Origin: Oscillospiraceae bacterium
GTDB taxonomy: Bacteria; Bacillota; Clostridia; Oscillospirales; Ruminococcaceae
DNA: 32,522 nucleotides
NCBI GenBank assembly: GCA_017518255.1
Contig: JAFWVK010000075.1
Span: 1-32,522, forward strand
Direction of reading: 5' to 3'
This document shows, one piece after another, positions 14,968 through 23,708 of this stretch. Under the pieces are notes generated by a model, which was given only the letters and a program-made list of their open reading frames with translations, made no database searches and was not told the origin of the DNA. Numbering within the stretch: position 1 is the first letter of the stretch; each line of letters starts with the position of its first letter. Position numbers and translations under genes: made by a program.

Positions 14968-17328
14968 TTATGAAATGCTGCCGATATGCCAGCATTCTTC
15001 CGCATACTGCCGGATTGTCCGGTCGGAGCTGAACGGACCGGCTGCACAGGTATTCCGCCACTGTTTCGCCGTAAAGGCTGCGGTATCCGCGTAATCAGAG
15101 ATTGCTTTGAGCTTGGTTTCCGCATAGGACGGAAGATCGAGCAGCAGATAGTAATGATCCGGCTGATGCCAGCTTGCACCGTCCAGCAGCGAAAAATACA
15201 GTTCCCGGAATTCTCCGGTTCCGTCATCGGAAACGGTTCCGTCAATCAGTGTTTTCACAACACGGGCAATGCGCGGATCTTTTGCCATGACCGCACGGCT
15301 GCAATAATGCTCCAGTTTTTCGAGTTCCTCAACTGTTGCACCGAAAATATAATTATTCTCAAGACCCGCTGCCTGCACAATTTCTATATTCGCACCGTCC
15401 ATTGTACCGAGCGTTACGGCACCGTTCAGCATCATTTTCATATTGCCGGTTCCGGAGGCTTCTGTGCCTGCTGTCGAAATCTGCTCGGAGATATCACATG
15501 CCGCAACAAGCTTTTCGGCATAGGATACATTGTAATTCCGGACAAAATGCACCTGAATCAGTCCGCGAACCTCCGGGTCTGCGTCAATCAGTTTTGCAAT
15601 TTCGTTGATATACTTGATAATCGCTTTGGCACGGCGGTAGCCCGGTGCGGATTTTGCTCCGAACAGGAAAGTTGTCGGGCGGAAATTCTGAATACTGCCG
15701 TCCTTGATGCCGAAATAAATCCAGAGGATCGAAAACGCATTCAAAAGCTGACGCTTATATTCATGCAGCCGCTTGATCTGAATATCAAAGCAGCGTTCCG
15801 GATCAATCCGCACACCCTCTGTTTCTGCGATATAATCGGCAAGCTGACGCTTTTTCTGCTGCTTGATCTCATGAAAGCGCTGCATGATCTCCGGCTGCTC
15901 CGCATAGGATGAAAGCGGCTTCAATGCATTCAGGTCTGTCAGGAAATCCTCAGAGCCGCTGAGTTCCCGCAGCAGTGCGGAAAGCTCCGGATTGCAGAGT
16001 CCGAGCCATCTGCGCTGGGTAATGCCGTTTGTTTTATTCTGGAACTTCTCCGGCGCATACTGATACCATTCTTTCAGAACCGTCGTCTTGAGCAGCTCCG
16101 TATGAATTTCGGCGACGCCGTTTACATAAGCACCCGCATACATCGCAAGATTTGCCATATGCACCTGACCGTTTTGAATAATCCGCATCGCAGCAATTTG
16201 CTCCTGCGGAACATCTGCGGCATACAGTTCTTCGAGCAGTTCCTCGGAAATTTGCAGTATGATCGAATAGATTTCCGGCAGCAGCTCCTCAATCAGGCTG
16301 CAATCCCATTTCTCCAATGCTTCCTGCATAATCGTATGATTTGTGTAGGAGAAAACCTGCTTTGCCGTTTGAAGCGCCTGACGGAACGAATATCCCTCAG
16401 TTTCCAGCAGACGGATCAGCTCCGGAATCGAAATAACCGGATGCGTGTCATTGAGCTGAACGGCTATTTTCTCCGGCAGAGAATCCAGTGAGCCGAAATT
16501 GGCTTTATGCTTTCTGATGCAGTCCGCAAGAGATGCCGCGCAGAAGAAATACTGCTGTTTCAGGCGAAGCGCCTTGCCTTCTCGGGTATCGTCATTCGGA
16601 TAAAGACAGCGGGAAATATCCTCCGCAGCAATTGTCTCCTTTGATGCATCCAGATAATGCTGATCGTTGAATAACCTGAAATCAAAAGCGCGAACCGGCT
16701 CAGCCTGCCAGAGGCGCAGCGTGCCGATATGCGGCTGTTTGCCGGAGGCAGCATAGCCGATCACCGGCATATCATAAGGCACTGCCCGGACAGTCTGCCC
16801 GCAGAAATGCACATCCACTGCATCCGCATCACAGCGAATACTCCACGGATCCCCGAATTGCGACCAGTCATCGCCGGTTTCGGTCTGTCTGCCGTTTTCA
16901 ATGCCCTGACGGAACAGTCCGTAGCGGTAGCGGATTCCGTAGCCGTCTACGGGCAGTCTGCACGTTGCGGCGCTGTCCAGAAAGCAGGCAGCCAGTCTGC
17001 CGAGACCGCCGTTTCCGAGCGCAGCGTCTTCAATTTCCTCAAAAACAGAAAGGGAGGTTCCGGCGTTCTGAAAGGCGCGTTCCATATCGGGCAGCAGATT
17101 CAGACAGTAGAGGTTATTGTAGACCGCTCTGCCGACCAGAAATTCCATTGAAAAATAGCAAACCCTCCGCGTATGAAGATGCTCGGCTCTGCACGCATCC
17201 CAAAGCGGCTTGATCTCCCCGCAGACTGCTTCGCCGAGTGCATTATGCAGGGCATGAACCTCAGCACCGGCTGCGGGTCGTCCGAGCTTCTCTTCTGCAT
17301 GTTTCAGAATAGTTTCCGCAGAATACAT
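14968..17328 (-). CDS. glgP: Glycogen/starch phosphorylase
   Basis: Releases glucose-1-phosphate from alpha-1,4-glucans. 786 residues, near the usual 800. CYFSMEFLVGRAVYNNLYCL lies near the N-terminus, then EDAALGNGGLGRLAACFLDS. The active-site stretch QLNDTHPVISIPEL follows, and later NYNVSYAEKLVAACDISEQ. The PLP lysine lies in EASGTGNMKMMLNGA. It leads the operon glgP > prenyl synthase > PglX-like. The promoter at 17410-17438 is one of three near-identical promoters in the window; the leader is about 75 nt. The pairing with isoprenoid synthesis is unexpected and may only reflect shared transcription. Confidence 0.96.
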   Translation of the reverse strand: MYSAETILKHAEEKLGRPAAGAEVHALHNALGEAVCGEIKPLWDACRAEHLHTRRVCYFSMEFLVGRAVYNNLYCLNLLPDMERAFQNAGTSLSVFEEIEDAALGNGGLGRLAACFLDSAATCRLPVDGYGIRYRYGLFRQGIENGRQTETGDDWSQFGDPWSIRCDADAVDVHFCGQTVRAVPYDMPVIGYAASGKQPHIGTLRLWQAEPVRAFDFRLFNDQHYLDASKETIAAEDISRCLYPNDDTREGKALRLKQQYFFCAASLADCIRKHKANFGSLDSLPEKIAVQLNDTHPVISIPELIRLLETEGYSFRQALQTAKQVFSYTNHTIMQEALEKWDCSLIEELLPEIYSIILQISEELLEELYAADVPQEQIAAMRIIQNGQVHMANLAMYAGAYVNGVAEIHTELLKTTVLKEWYQYAPEKFQNKTNGITQRRWLGLCNPELSALLRELSGSEDFLTDLNALKPLSSYAEQPEIMQRFHEIKQQKKRQLADYIAETEGVRIDPERCFDIQIKRLHEYKRQLLNAFSILWIYFGIKDGSIQNFRPTTFLFGAKSAPGYRRAKAIIKYINEIAKLIDADPEVRGLIQVHFVRNYNVSYAEKLVAACDISEQISTAGTEASGTGNMKMMLNGAVTLGTMDGANIEIVQAAGLENNYIFGATVEELEKLEHYCSRAVMAKDPRIARVVKTLIDGTVSDDGTGEFRELYFSLLDGASWHQPDHYYLLLDLPSYAETKLKAISDYADTAAFTAKQWRNTCAAGPFSSDRTIRQYAEECWHIGSIS

Positions 17329-17409
17329 ATTTCTCTTCCTCCGTCGATAAGTTTCAAAACCTGACAGCAGATTTCAGCGGATCGGACTCCGGCTGATCTG
17401 CACGGTAAT

Positions 17410-17438
17410 ATTATACCATATTATGCCGGAATACGCAA
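17410..17438 (-). promoter_or_regulatory. Sigma-A promoter of the glgP operon
   Basis: Minus strand: TTGCGT (17433-17438), 17-bp spacer, TATAAT (17410-17415), with a TG of extended -10 type. From the CA before the -35 to the end of the -10 (31 bases) it matches the promoters at 219-247 and 29585-29613 at about 25 positions in all three. The preceding CTGTTCCC is also shared with the 29585 copy. Confidence 0.85.
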
Positions 17439-17511
17439 TGGGAACAGCGAAAAAGGGATTGGCAAAACGGGGATTTATTCGCGGAGCAAACGGCAACCTG
17501 CAAATAAAGTT

Positions 17512-17553
17512 CCCCGACAAGCCGGCGGGGCTCTCCGTTTCTGGAGAGCCCCG
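17512..17553 (-). terminator. Terminator region of the kinase/vWA operon
   Basis: On the minus strand, an 11-bp GC-rich stem (17543-17553 with 17526-17536) begins 10 nt after the last stop codon. A second stem CCCCG/CGGGG (17526-17530 with 17512-17516) uses the same bases and is followed by AACTTTATTT. The two stems exclude each other. Termination is likely, but the U-tract is imperfect. Confidence 0.65.
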
Positions 17554-17563
17554 TTATCTGATG

Positions 17564-18784
17564 TTATCCTTTCCGGAATCCGAAATTATTCTTCGCAACT
17601 TTTTTGCGTTCTTTTGCTCTCTGGAGCAGTTCTTCCTTGCTGAGTCCGGTTTCTGCTGCTTCTGCTGCGTCGGCGGCTGCAGCTTCCTCATCATTCAGAA
17701 AGCTGGCAAGACGGTTTTTGAAAGCCCCGCCGTTTGTGCTGAGATTCTGAGAAACAGCGATGCTTGGCTGCTGCTGATAGACGCTTTGTGTCGGAATGGC
17801 AGAGGAGTGGATCGGTCTGGACGTAATGCCGCCGTTCTGCGGATACGGAGCAGCAACCTGCGGATTCAGATAAGCCGACTGTTGTGCAGGGTTCATATAG
17901 CCGCCGTGCTGCGGGTAGCCCTGCTGGGGATAGCCGTGCTGCGGGTAGCCTTGCTGCGGGTAGCCCTGCTGGGGATAGCCGTGCTGCGGATAGCCCTGCT
18001 GCGGATAGCCCTGCTGCGGATAGCCCTGCTGGGGATAACCCTGCTGCGGATAGCCCTGCTGGGGGTAGCCCTGCTGGGGATAACCCTGCTGCGGGTAGCC
18101 CTGCTGGGGATAACCCTGCTGCGGGTAGCCCTGCTGCGGGTAACCCTGCTGCGGATAGCCCTGATTCATCGGCTGATCCGGTTCAAATTCCGGCTGGAAT
18201 TCCGCTCCCGGTTCTTCCTCCGGTTCTTGTTCAATGGTCAGTGCGGCAGGCATATCGGCTGCCGGTGCCTCATAGAACGGATTGCTTTCGTCAACTTCAA
18301 TGCCGCGTGCATATTCAGCCGGTGCTGCCAGAGATTTTCCGAGCGGATTGCTGCTGACGGCATCGTCAAATCCGCTGAGGAAATCGTCCACCTCCGGCTG
18401 CGGCTTGAAATCAATTTCATCTGCCGGAATTGATTCGGTCGGCGAAAGAATAATGCTGCATTTTTCGTTTCCTTCCCGGATTGCGGAAAGTTTGGCGATG
18501 ATCTCTTCCGACGGGCGGACCGCATAACCTTCATTGACCATAAGAGTCAGCATCTGCTTTGCCGACTGTTCGGGCTTCAGTAAATGAAGCGCCTGCAATT
18601 CGGAACTGACGGTTTCCGCGATGCCTTCAATGACCGTAACAGCGGTATATCCCGTGATAATTTCGTCATCGTTTACGACAATCAGCGTAATCTGTGCATC
18701 CGGGATACTGATGACACCCGGAAAAGCCTGCCTGATCTGCTCGGCGTAATCTTTGGCAGTGCTGAACAGCTTGGTAATTTCCAT
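17564..18784 (-). CDS. Protein with 17 tandem GYPQ[QH] repeats
   Basis: 406 residues from the ATG at 18784. Residues 1-130 form a folded domain with strands such as DAQITLIVV and [13 protein letters not shown] that I do not recognise. An acidic linker leads to about residue 205. Residues 209-293 are 17 five-residue repeats GYPQQ or GYPQH. A Gln/Pro/Tyr-rich linker and a basic C-terminal helix ([25 protein letters not shown]) follow. No signal peptide or membrane segment is seen. Low-complexity Tyr/Gln repeats of this kind often drive self-association; that is inference. It is the last gene of the kinase/vWA/PP2C operon, 22 nt after the phosphatase, so it may be a substrate or scaffold. An upstream in-frame ATG (18820) would overlap the phosphatase gene and is less likely. 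Confidence 0.8.
   Translation of the reverse strand: MEITKLFSTAKDYAEQIRQAFPGVISIPDAQITLIVVNDDEIITGYTAVTVIEGIAETVSSELQALHLLKPEQSAKQMLTLMVNEGYAVRPSEEIIAKLSAIREGNEKCSIILSPTESIPADEIDFKPQPEVDDFLSGFDDAVSSNPLGKSLAAPAEYARGIEVDESNPFYEAPAADMPAALTIEQEPEEEPGAEFQPEFEPDQPMNQGYPQQGYPQQGYPQQGYPQQGYPQQGYPQQGYPQQGYPQQGYPQQGYPQQGYPQQGYPQHGYPQQGYPQQGYPQHGYPQQGYPQHGGYMNPAQQSAYLNPQVAAPYPQNGGITSRPIHSSAIPTQSVYQQQPSIAVSQNLSTNGGAFKNRLASFLNDEEAAAADAAEAAETGLSKEELLQRAKERKKVAKNNFGFRKG
17906..18160 (-). repeat. Coding minisatellite, 17 units of 15 bp
   Basis: Seventeen direct 15-bp units, all in frame, encoding GYPQ[QH]. Units differ at only a few third positions and at the Q/H codon. Several variant types recur in alternation, which suggests growth by slipped pairing or unequal exchange. 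Copy number could vary between strains without breaking the frame. Confidence 0.95.
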
Positions 18785-18806
18785 AAGTTCTGATCCCTTT
18801 CTGTAT

Positions 18807-19736
18807 TTATTCCGTTGCATCCGAGAAGTCGTTTTTCAGGGCTGCAAGACGCTCTTTTTTCCGCTGGGCAGCCATCGCCTTGTTTTCGGCAATTTTCTTT
18901 TTCAGCAGATCGCTGCTTTCGCGGATCAGGTCGGTGTCATAGATACAAGCGAGAGAAATGTCATCCTCTGTTCCGAAATGGGAGCGTTTTTCCATGTTCT
19001 TCCGGACGGCATTTTCAAAAGATTCGATATTGACGAGCTGACTGGTAATGATCTGGTGATATTCCAGAAAATCGTCTTCATTGCTGAAGGAAGTGAACAG
19101 ACCGTCCGAGGATGTATAAACGGCAATCAGCTTTCGGTCCGGCACATAGAAGCTGTTGAACATTGAGACGGCATTGCTGTTGCACATGGATGCCGTCATA
19201 TTTGCCGGTGCCGATTCGTCATAATTCATCGGCATGACGGGGGTTCCGTCGTCAAAAATCGCAACGAGGCTTCCGTCTCCGATCTGCACGCCGAAGGTGC
19301 ATTTCTTGGTTGCGACGGCAACGACGAGTGTTGTGCCGTAATAGGATTCGGGCTGTATGCTTTTGAATTCCTCGGTGGTAAATTTTTTCATTTCATCAGG
19401 GCGAACCGGATTGGATTCCAGATGCTGCTTGACGCGCGCATTCCAGTTGACGATGATTTGCTTTTCGATATTCTTGAGAATCAGCTTGTGATGTTCCGGA
19501 AAATTCGCTTCAAATTTTTCAGGATCCGCATAAAACCGCTGAACAGTTTCCAGCGCGGCTTTTGCTGCAAATTCCGATCCGAGATGACTTCTGAAATATT
19601 TTTTGCTGCCGTGCCCGTCTGCAATGACGGCAATTGCATAATGTTCATGTACTTCGTAAGCAGAATGATCCTGACAGACAAGCCCGTTTGCCTCATGGCT
19701 TGCACCTCTCACGGAATTGCTGAATCCGCCGAACAT
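18807..19736 (-). CDS. PP2C-family serine/threonine phosphatase
   Basis: 309 residues, a single cytoplasmic PP2C domain. Metal-binding motifs are in place: CQDH at 21-24, IADGHGS at 38-44, [10 protein letters not shown] in the middle and [13 protein letters not shown] near 260. A short basic coiled tail follows ([20 protein letters not shown]). It should remove phosphate groups placed by the kinase encoded two genes upstream, as known for kinase/PP2C pairs in TerY-P-type triads. SD AGGAGGA precedes the ATG. It starts 48 nt after the vWA gene and is followed after 22 nt by the GYPQ-repeat gene. Confidence 0.88.
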   Translation of the reverse strand: MFGGFSNSVRGASHEANGLVCQDHSAYEVHEHYAIAVIADGHGSKKYFRSHLGSEFAAKAALETVQRFYADPEKFEANFPEHHKLILKNIEKQIIVNWNARVKQHLESNPVRPDEMKKFTTEEFKSIQPESYYGTTLVVAVATKKCTFGVQIGDGSLVAIFDDGTPVMPMNYDESAPANMTASMCNSNAVSMFNSFYVPDRKLIAVYTSSDGLFTSFSNEDDFLEYHQIITSQLVNIESFENAVRKNMEKRSHFGTEDDISLACIYDTDLIRESSDLLKKKIAENKAMAAQRKKERLAALKNDFSDATE

Positions 19737-19784
19737 CGCAATCAGTCCTCCTTCTTGAATGATGATTTATCGTATTATGTCAGA

Positions 19785-20672
19785 TTACCATCCGGTATCG
19801 AAGGACATCGCATCCGCATCTCCGAGATTGGTCATGGAATCCTGGATCTGCTGACCGAGCAGCTTCTGTTTTGCGGCGCGGACTTCCTCTGCGCTCAGTT
19901 CATGGTTGGTGTCATCGGAAAGCGTCATGGATTTGCTTCCGATCTGGGCGGATGTGACAGCGATAATCTTAATCATCTGTGCAAGCTGTCCGCCGGAATA
20001 GGCATGGACAACGGTATCCGGCGTGCCGGTAAACTCTGCGAGCATATCGTCATTTGCTTCGCTTCCGATGCCGAGCGCAGCTTTCAGACCGAATTTATAC
20101 CAGCTGTTCTGCTGCAATTCGGCGAGTGCGGACTTATAGTCGTCAGAAGGATAGCCGTCGGTCATCAGGAAGATAACCGGTGCAAAGGAGAGCGAGGGCG
20201 AATTCAGAAAACTGTTGCGGGACATTCTTGCCGAAAGCTCTTTGAATGCTTCGCCCATGCTGGTGACGCCGTCTGCACGGAGGCGTGCCCACTCGAAATC
20301 CTCAATCGGAATCGGCTCCGAATACATCCAGCGAACCTGCGTACCGAAGGTCAGGACTGCGATCTTGACATCGGTATCTGCCTCGCCGACGCGCCGGATT
20401 TCCGGAATCAGCTCTTCCATAACGGTATTGAGCTCACCCATTTTCTTGCCCTTCATACTGCCGGAGGTGTCGATCAGGAAGAAAATGACAAGGCTTTTCT
20501 TGGAGACACTGGTCGCGCTCAGCGGATCGTCCTCATCAAAATCCAGCAGATCCGCGGCGTTTTCAAGCTGTCTTGCAGCTTCTTCCTTGACGGCGGCAGC
20601 ATTTTCCGCAGCAGCAGCGGCTGCCGGATTGCCGGCAGGATTCTGTGCAGCCGGTTTCTTATTCTTGCTCAT
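19785..20672 (-). CDS. vWA-domain protein, TerY-like
   Basis: 295 residues. An Ala-rich N-terminal tail (about 10-40) leads into a von Willebrand A domain. The MIDAS metal site is complete: DTSGS (68-72), a Thr in ADGVTSMGEAF, and Asp in FLMTDGYPSDD. This fits the TerY family, cytoplasmic vWA proteins linked to tellurite/stress (Ter) systems. The C-terminal region has a short helix (SAEEVRAAKQKLLGQQIQDSM). It lies between the kinase and PP2C genes, the order expected of a TerY-P triad, so it probably bridges kinase and phosphatase to a client. Other ter genes (TerD, TerC) are not in the window. The vWA call is firm; the client is unknown. Confidence 0.88.
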   Translation of the reverse strand: MSKNKKPAAQNPAGNPAAAAAAENAAAVKEEAARQLENAADLLDFDEDDPLSATSVSKKSLVIFFLIDTSGSMKGKKMGELNTVMEELIPEIRRVGEADTDVKIAVLTFGTQVRWMYSEPIPIEDFEWARLRADGVTSMGEAFKELSARMSRNSFLNSPSLSFAPVIFLMTDGYPSDDYKSALAELQQNSWYKFGLKAALGIGSEANDDMLAEFTGTPDTVVHAYSGGQLAQMIKIIAVTSAQIGSKSMTLSDDTNHELSAEEVRAAKQKLLGQQIQDSMTNLGDADAMSFDTGW

Positions 20673-20716
20673 AAGTTCATACTCCCTTTCATGGTATGCT
20701 GTTTATCTGAAAGCGT

Positions 20717-22060
20717 TTACAGGGTTGCCGTAATCTCTCCGAAATCAATAATCAAACCCTGCCAGACGGGGAAGCCCTTTCCGGGCGGGATCTCGTGATA
20801 ATCTCCGTCGGGCATTTTTGCGCGCCAGACTTTGCTGGATGAATTTCTGAAACCGAGAACACCGGGCTTCAGACGGTTTTCGACCAGTTCGCCGGCGATT
20901 GTCTGGAAGTCCTCGGATTCCGGATCAATTTCGCATTCATAGAAGACACTGCCCAGATAGAGGGGCGTGCGGTAGTTGCGGTTGCTGAATTTCAGGCTGC
21001 CGAACATCGTACCGCATTTGGGGCACTTAAAGGTTTTGATATCGGGGCGGTCGAACATGGAACAGAAATTGGTGCGTCCGCAGCCGCACTGAATGATTTC
21101 GGCACGGAGACGGATGAACAGTTTCTGCCACTCATTTTCGATGATGCGCTTGTTCGGTTCGAGAATGCCCGCCGTAAAGGAGCGGATGAACGCATCTTTA
21201 ATATAGTCGGGATAGATCCGCCAGAATTTGATGACATTGTCGTGAATGCCGCGGACGGGACGGTTGCTGCTGTCCTGCGGGTCAAAGACAAAAACGGCGT
21301 TCTGACCGTAGTGCTTGAGCTCGGAGGATTCAGTCAGACAGATATCCTTCACGACCTTTTCGCCTTCCATCGGGTCGCCGCGGAACAGAAGCTTGAACAG
21401 CACGACTGCGAGCGAATACTTATCCGTCTGCACATTCGGCTTTGCGACGCCGCGTACAACCTCCGGTGCCATATATCCGGGCTTTCCGCCGATGCCGAAG
21501 TTGTTGCCGTCCGGCGCGATGTTGTCACAGTCGCAGACGAGAACGGCGCCGGTATCGACATTGATGAAGAAGCCGCCGTCATTCAGGTCCTGATAGCTCT
21601 TTCCGGCTCGGTGGAGCTGCCGGAAGGCATTGACGATATTGATGACTGCCGTGACCATTGCATACAGGCTGGAGAAGCGAACCGGTTTTTTTGCGGAGCG
21701 GCCGGTCAGCGGGTCAACGGTCAGCTTGTATGTATTCAGGATATCGACAAAGGAATCAAAGCTTTCGGGCTTCAGCTCCATGAGATAGCCGAATGTACCG
21801 TCGGCGTTTTCCTTGGTGAGATATTTCGGCCAAAGGAATTTATTGCTGGGCGGACCGTCGCTGATATTATTCTGGATATTTTTGCGGAACGCTTTCGGAT
21901 TGCGGATTTTATCCACATCATACCATTTCAGCGCCCATTTCATGCCGTTATAGCGGACGAGGTAAACAGTACCCTGACCGCCGCTTCCGATCACGCCGAG
22001 AACCTGAGCACGACCGCCGTACTCCATTTCGACTTCCTGACCGATTGACAGTTCAACCAT
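20717..22060 (-). CDS. Ser/Thr protein kinase with C-terminal zinc ribbon
   Basis: 447 residues, soluble. The kinase domain (about 15-300) has a Gly loop GSGGQGTVY (25-33), Lys45 in WALKWY and an activation end GYMAPEV (195-201). The catalytic loop is unusual: HRDLxxxN is SYQDLNDGG (Asp158 kept, the Asn position is Gly163) and DFG is replaced by CDCDN (176-180). A zinc ribbon follows at about 345-370 (CGCG, then C, then CPKCG), and then an FHA-like or beta-rich tail of about 75 residues that I cannot name with certainty. Kinase plus zinc ribbon next to vWA and PP2C is the TerY-P triad arrangement. SD AAGGGAGG precedes the ATG. A small hairpin (22099-22117) lies in the gap to the gene upstream. 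Confidence 0.87.
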   Translation of the reverse strand: MVELSIGQEVEMEYGGRAQVLGVIGSGGQGTVYLVRYNGMKWALKWYDVDKIRNPKAFRKNIQNNISDGPPSNKFLWPKYLTKENADGTFGYLMELKPESFDSFVDILNTYKLTVDPLTGRSAKKPVRFSSLYAMVTAVINIVNAFRQLHRAGKSYQDLNDGGFFINVDTGAVLVCDCDNIAPDGNNFGIGGKPGYMAPEVVRGVAKPNVQTDKYSLAVVLFKLLFRGDPMEGEKVVKDICLTESSELKHYGQNAVFVFDPQDSSNRPVRGIHDNVIKFWRIYPDYIKDAFIRSFTAGILEPNKRIIENEWQKLFIRLRAEIIQCGCGRTNFCSMFDRPDIKTFKCPKCGTMFGSLKFSNRNYRTPLYLGSVFYECEIDPESEDFQTIAGELVENRLKPGVLGFRNSSSKVWRAKMPDGDYHEIPPGKGFPVWQGLIIDFGEITATL

Positions 22061-22098
22061 GCGCGTGATGCCTCCCTTGTATATGAGAAAATACAGTA

Positions 22099-22117
22099 AT
22101 CAGAAGACTGTTCTGAT
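22099..22117. promoter_or_regulatory. Small hairpin between LRR and kinase genes
   Basis: 7-bp perfect stem ATCAGAA/TTCTGAT with loop GACTG. No U-run on the minus strand, so it is more likely a processing or stability site than a terminator. Confidence 0.3.
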
Positions 22118-22161
22118 GAATGGTTCAAAGAATTGAGAACGGGAAACAGCGGCCCGCCGGA

Positions 22162-23226
22162 TTACAGTCCGTTGCTGGCAGTGTATGTTTCCCAGGGAAT
22201 TGCGTTGCTCAGACAGTATTTATACACATACGAATTCTCGATGCAGCGGATTGTCAGACGGGGACAGTATGCGAAAGCGTTCTTGTCGATGAACTTCACG
22301 CTCTTGGGGAGCGTCAGCTTCCGGAGCTTTTCGCATCCGGCAAAAGCCTGCTCACCGATGCTGCTGACCGTATCGGGAATCTCGACCACTTCGAGGCTGG
22401 CGCAGAAAGCGAAGGTGCTGTCCGCGATTTCGAGGATGCCCTTAGGCAGCTTGATACCTGCGAGCTTTTCGCACTGGCTGAACGCTGCCTGTCCGATCAG
22501 CCGGAGGGAATCCGGCAGTTCGATCATTCTGAGATGCTTGCAGTTGGAGAAGGCGTATTCTCCGATTGCAATCAGCGTGGAAGGAAGCTGTACGGTACGG
22601 ATATTTCCGAAGCCGTCAAAGCAGAAGTCCTCAATTTTCGTGCAGCCCTCCGGAATTTTGATGTTCCGGGCGAGAATGCGGTATTTGGATGCAGCGGCGC
22701 GCGAAAAGATGTCGTCATCGACTCTGACGGCGCGGCGGCGTTCTGACTGCTCAGCCTTTTCCTTTTCCAGCTCGGACTGATCTTTTACACGCATCGGAGA
22801 ATCATACGGCCAGCCGAGCATATAGGTCAGGCAGGCGAGAACGAATTCCGCTGCATTTTCCGAGAGGAACTTTTCGCCGAGCATAATGCTCTTTGCTTTT
22901 GTGACAGCCATTTCGTGATTCTGCTGCTCCGAAAGCAGGATGCCGAGCAGGTTGGAATCGACCATACTGCGCAGCAGTTTGCATTCCTTTTCATAATCGG
23001 GAATGTAATCGTTCAGCAGCGCGGTAAAGCGTTTGTTGTCAAACATCAGGCTGCCGTTGTATTCAAGGAACAGGGAATCCTTGTGCTCCTTGATCATGGA
23101 TTTCAGCTGGAGCTGGATTTGTTTTGTGTTTTCAAACCCTTCGATATTCTGTACGACAGGAGCTCCGCAAGCCGGACAGGAAATGCTGTTCGGCTGAAGC
23201 TCTGCATGGCATTTCTCACACTGCAT
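22162..23226 (-). CDS. Zinc-ribbon protein with leucine-rich repeats (LRR_5/BspA type)
   Basis: 354 residues. An N-terminal zinc ribbon has Cys3, Cys6, Cys17 and Cys20. A helical middle region spans about 30-190. BspA-type leucine-rich repeats run at about 195-345, with repeating blocks such as LPSTLIAIGEYAFSNCKHL, LPDSLRLIGQAAFSQCEKL and IPDTVSSIGEQAFAGCEKL. There is no signal peptide, so unlike many BspA-type proteins it is probably cytoplasmic. It is the first gene of the operon that carries the kinase/vWA/PP2C set, about 100 nt before the kinase. The promoter at 23296-23324 and SD AGGAGAAAG set the start. A role as sensing or client-binding module for the kinase is inference. Confidence 0.82.
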   Translation of the reverse strand: MQCEKCHAELQPNSISCPACGAPVVQNIEGFENTKQIQLQLKSMIKEHKDSLFLEYNGSLMFDNKRFTALLNDYIPDYEKECKLLRSMVDSNLLGILLSEQQNHEMAVTKAKSIMLGEKFLSENAAEFVLACLTYMLGWPYDSPMRVKDQSELEKEKAEQSERRRAVRVDDDIFSRAAASKYRILARNIKIPEGCTKIEDFCFDGFGNIRTVQLPSTLIAIGEYAFSNCKHLRMIELPDSLRLIGQAAFSQCEKLAGIKLPKGILEIADSTFAFCASLEVVEIPDTVSSIGEQAFAGCEKLRKLTLPKSVKFIDKNAFAYCPRLTIRCIENSYVYKYCLSNAIPWETYTASNGL

Positions 23227-23295
23227 AGTCTACTTTCTCCTGACTTCAGTCTGAATGTATCCGCATATAAAGCATACGAATACATCTTAATACGC

Positions 23296-23324
23296 ATTAT
23301 ATCATGTTTTCCTGCTGTTGTCAA
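23296..23324 (-). promoter_or_regulatory. Sigma-A promoter of the LRR/kinase/vWA/PP2C operon
   Basis: Minus strand: TTGACA (23319-23324), 17-bp spacer, TATAAT (23296-23301). A perfect consensus, so the operon is probably well expressed. It diverges from the lipoprotein promoter at 23534-23562. Confidence 0.9.
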
Positions 23325-23533
23325 GTAATGGCGCGGCTGTCCGGAAACATGAGCGGAACGGTGCAGTCTTGGAAGCAATGACAAAAAGAGGACGGATTTC
23401 ATGTGAAAATTTACCAAAGAGACGCCGGATTCCACTTAAAATACTCCGAAAAAAAGTGATACGCAATCTCTCAAATGTGCAAACTGCACAAAAACAAAAG
23501 TAAAAAATTGTTACGTATATGAATGACTTGCTC

Positions 23534-23562
23534 TTGAATTTTAAGCTTTTTTATGGTATCAT
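23534..23562 (+). promoter_or_regulatory. Extended -10 promoter of the lipoprotein-GGDEF unit
   Basis: TTGAAT (23534-23539), 17-bp spacer, TATCAT (23557-23562), with TGG just before the -10. The sequence upstream (about 23330-23530) holds no recognised gene and is A-rich near 23450-23520. Confidence 0.7.
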
Positions 23563-23570
23563 GTTAGTGG

Positions 23571-23689
23571 GAATCTCTGACTGAATCCTGCCAGACGGCA
23601 AATCATTGCCGCTGCACCGGATTGAATCGGCGATTCCGTCAAAATGAACGGCGGCGGGGGTGAGCTCCGTGCCGCAGACTCATTGATTC
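23571..23689 (+). promoter_or_regulatory. Structured 5' leader of the lipoprotein gene
   Basis: The roughly 130-nt leader holds several stems: CGGCAA/TTGCCG (23596-23611), GAATC/GATTC (23624-23636), CCGT/ACGG (23636-23651) and GCGGC/GCCGC (23651-23675). GAATC (23571-23575) could close the whole with GATTC (23685-23689), just before the SD AGGAGGA (23697-23703). I recognise no known riboswitch consensus; in particular the c-di-GMP class I core is absent. Candidate cis-regulatory RNA only. Confidence 0.4.
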
Positions 23690-23708
23690 TAAGATCAGGA
23701 GGACGTGT

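Noticed and set aside
13278..17328. A complete BREX defence locus around the PglX-like gene
   Set aside because: Neighbours are glgP and a prenyl synthase; no BrxA, BrxB, BrxC, PglZ or BrxL is present.
17906..18160. Possible CRISPR array from regular short repeats
   Set aside because: Units are 15 bp with no spacers, in frame within a gene, and encode GYPQ[QH].
23563..23708. c-di-GMP riboswitch before the lipoprotein-GGDEF genes
   Set aside because: The class I core (GCACAGGGCAAACC-type sequence and tetraloop receptor) was not found; only unnamed stems are seen.
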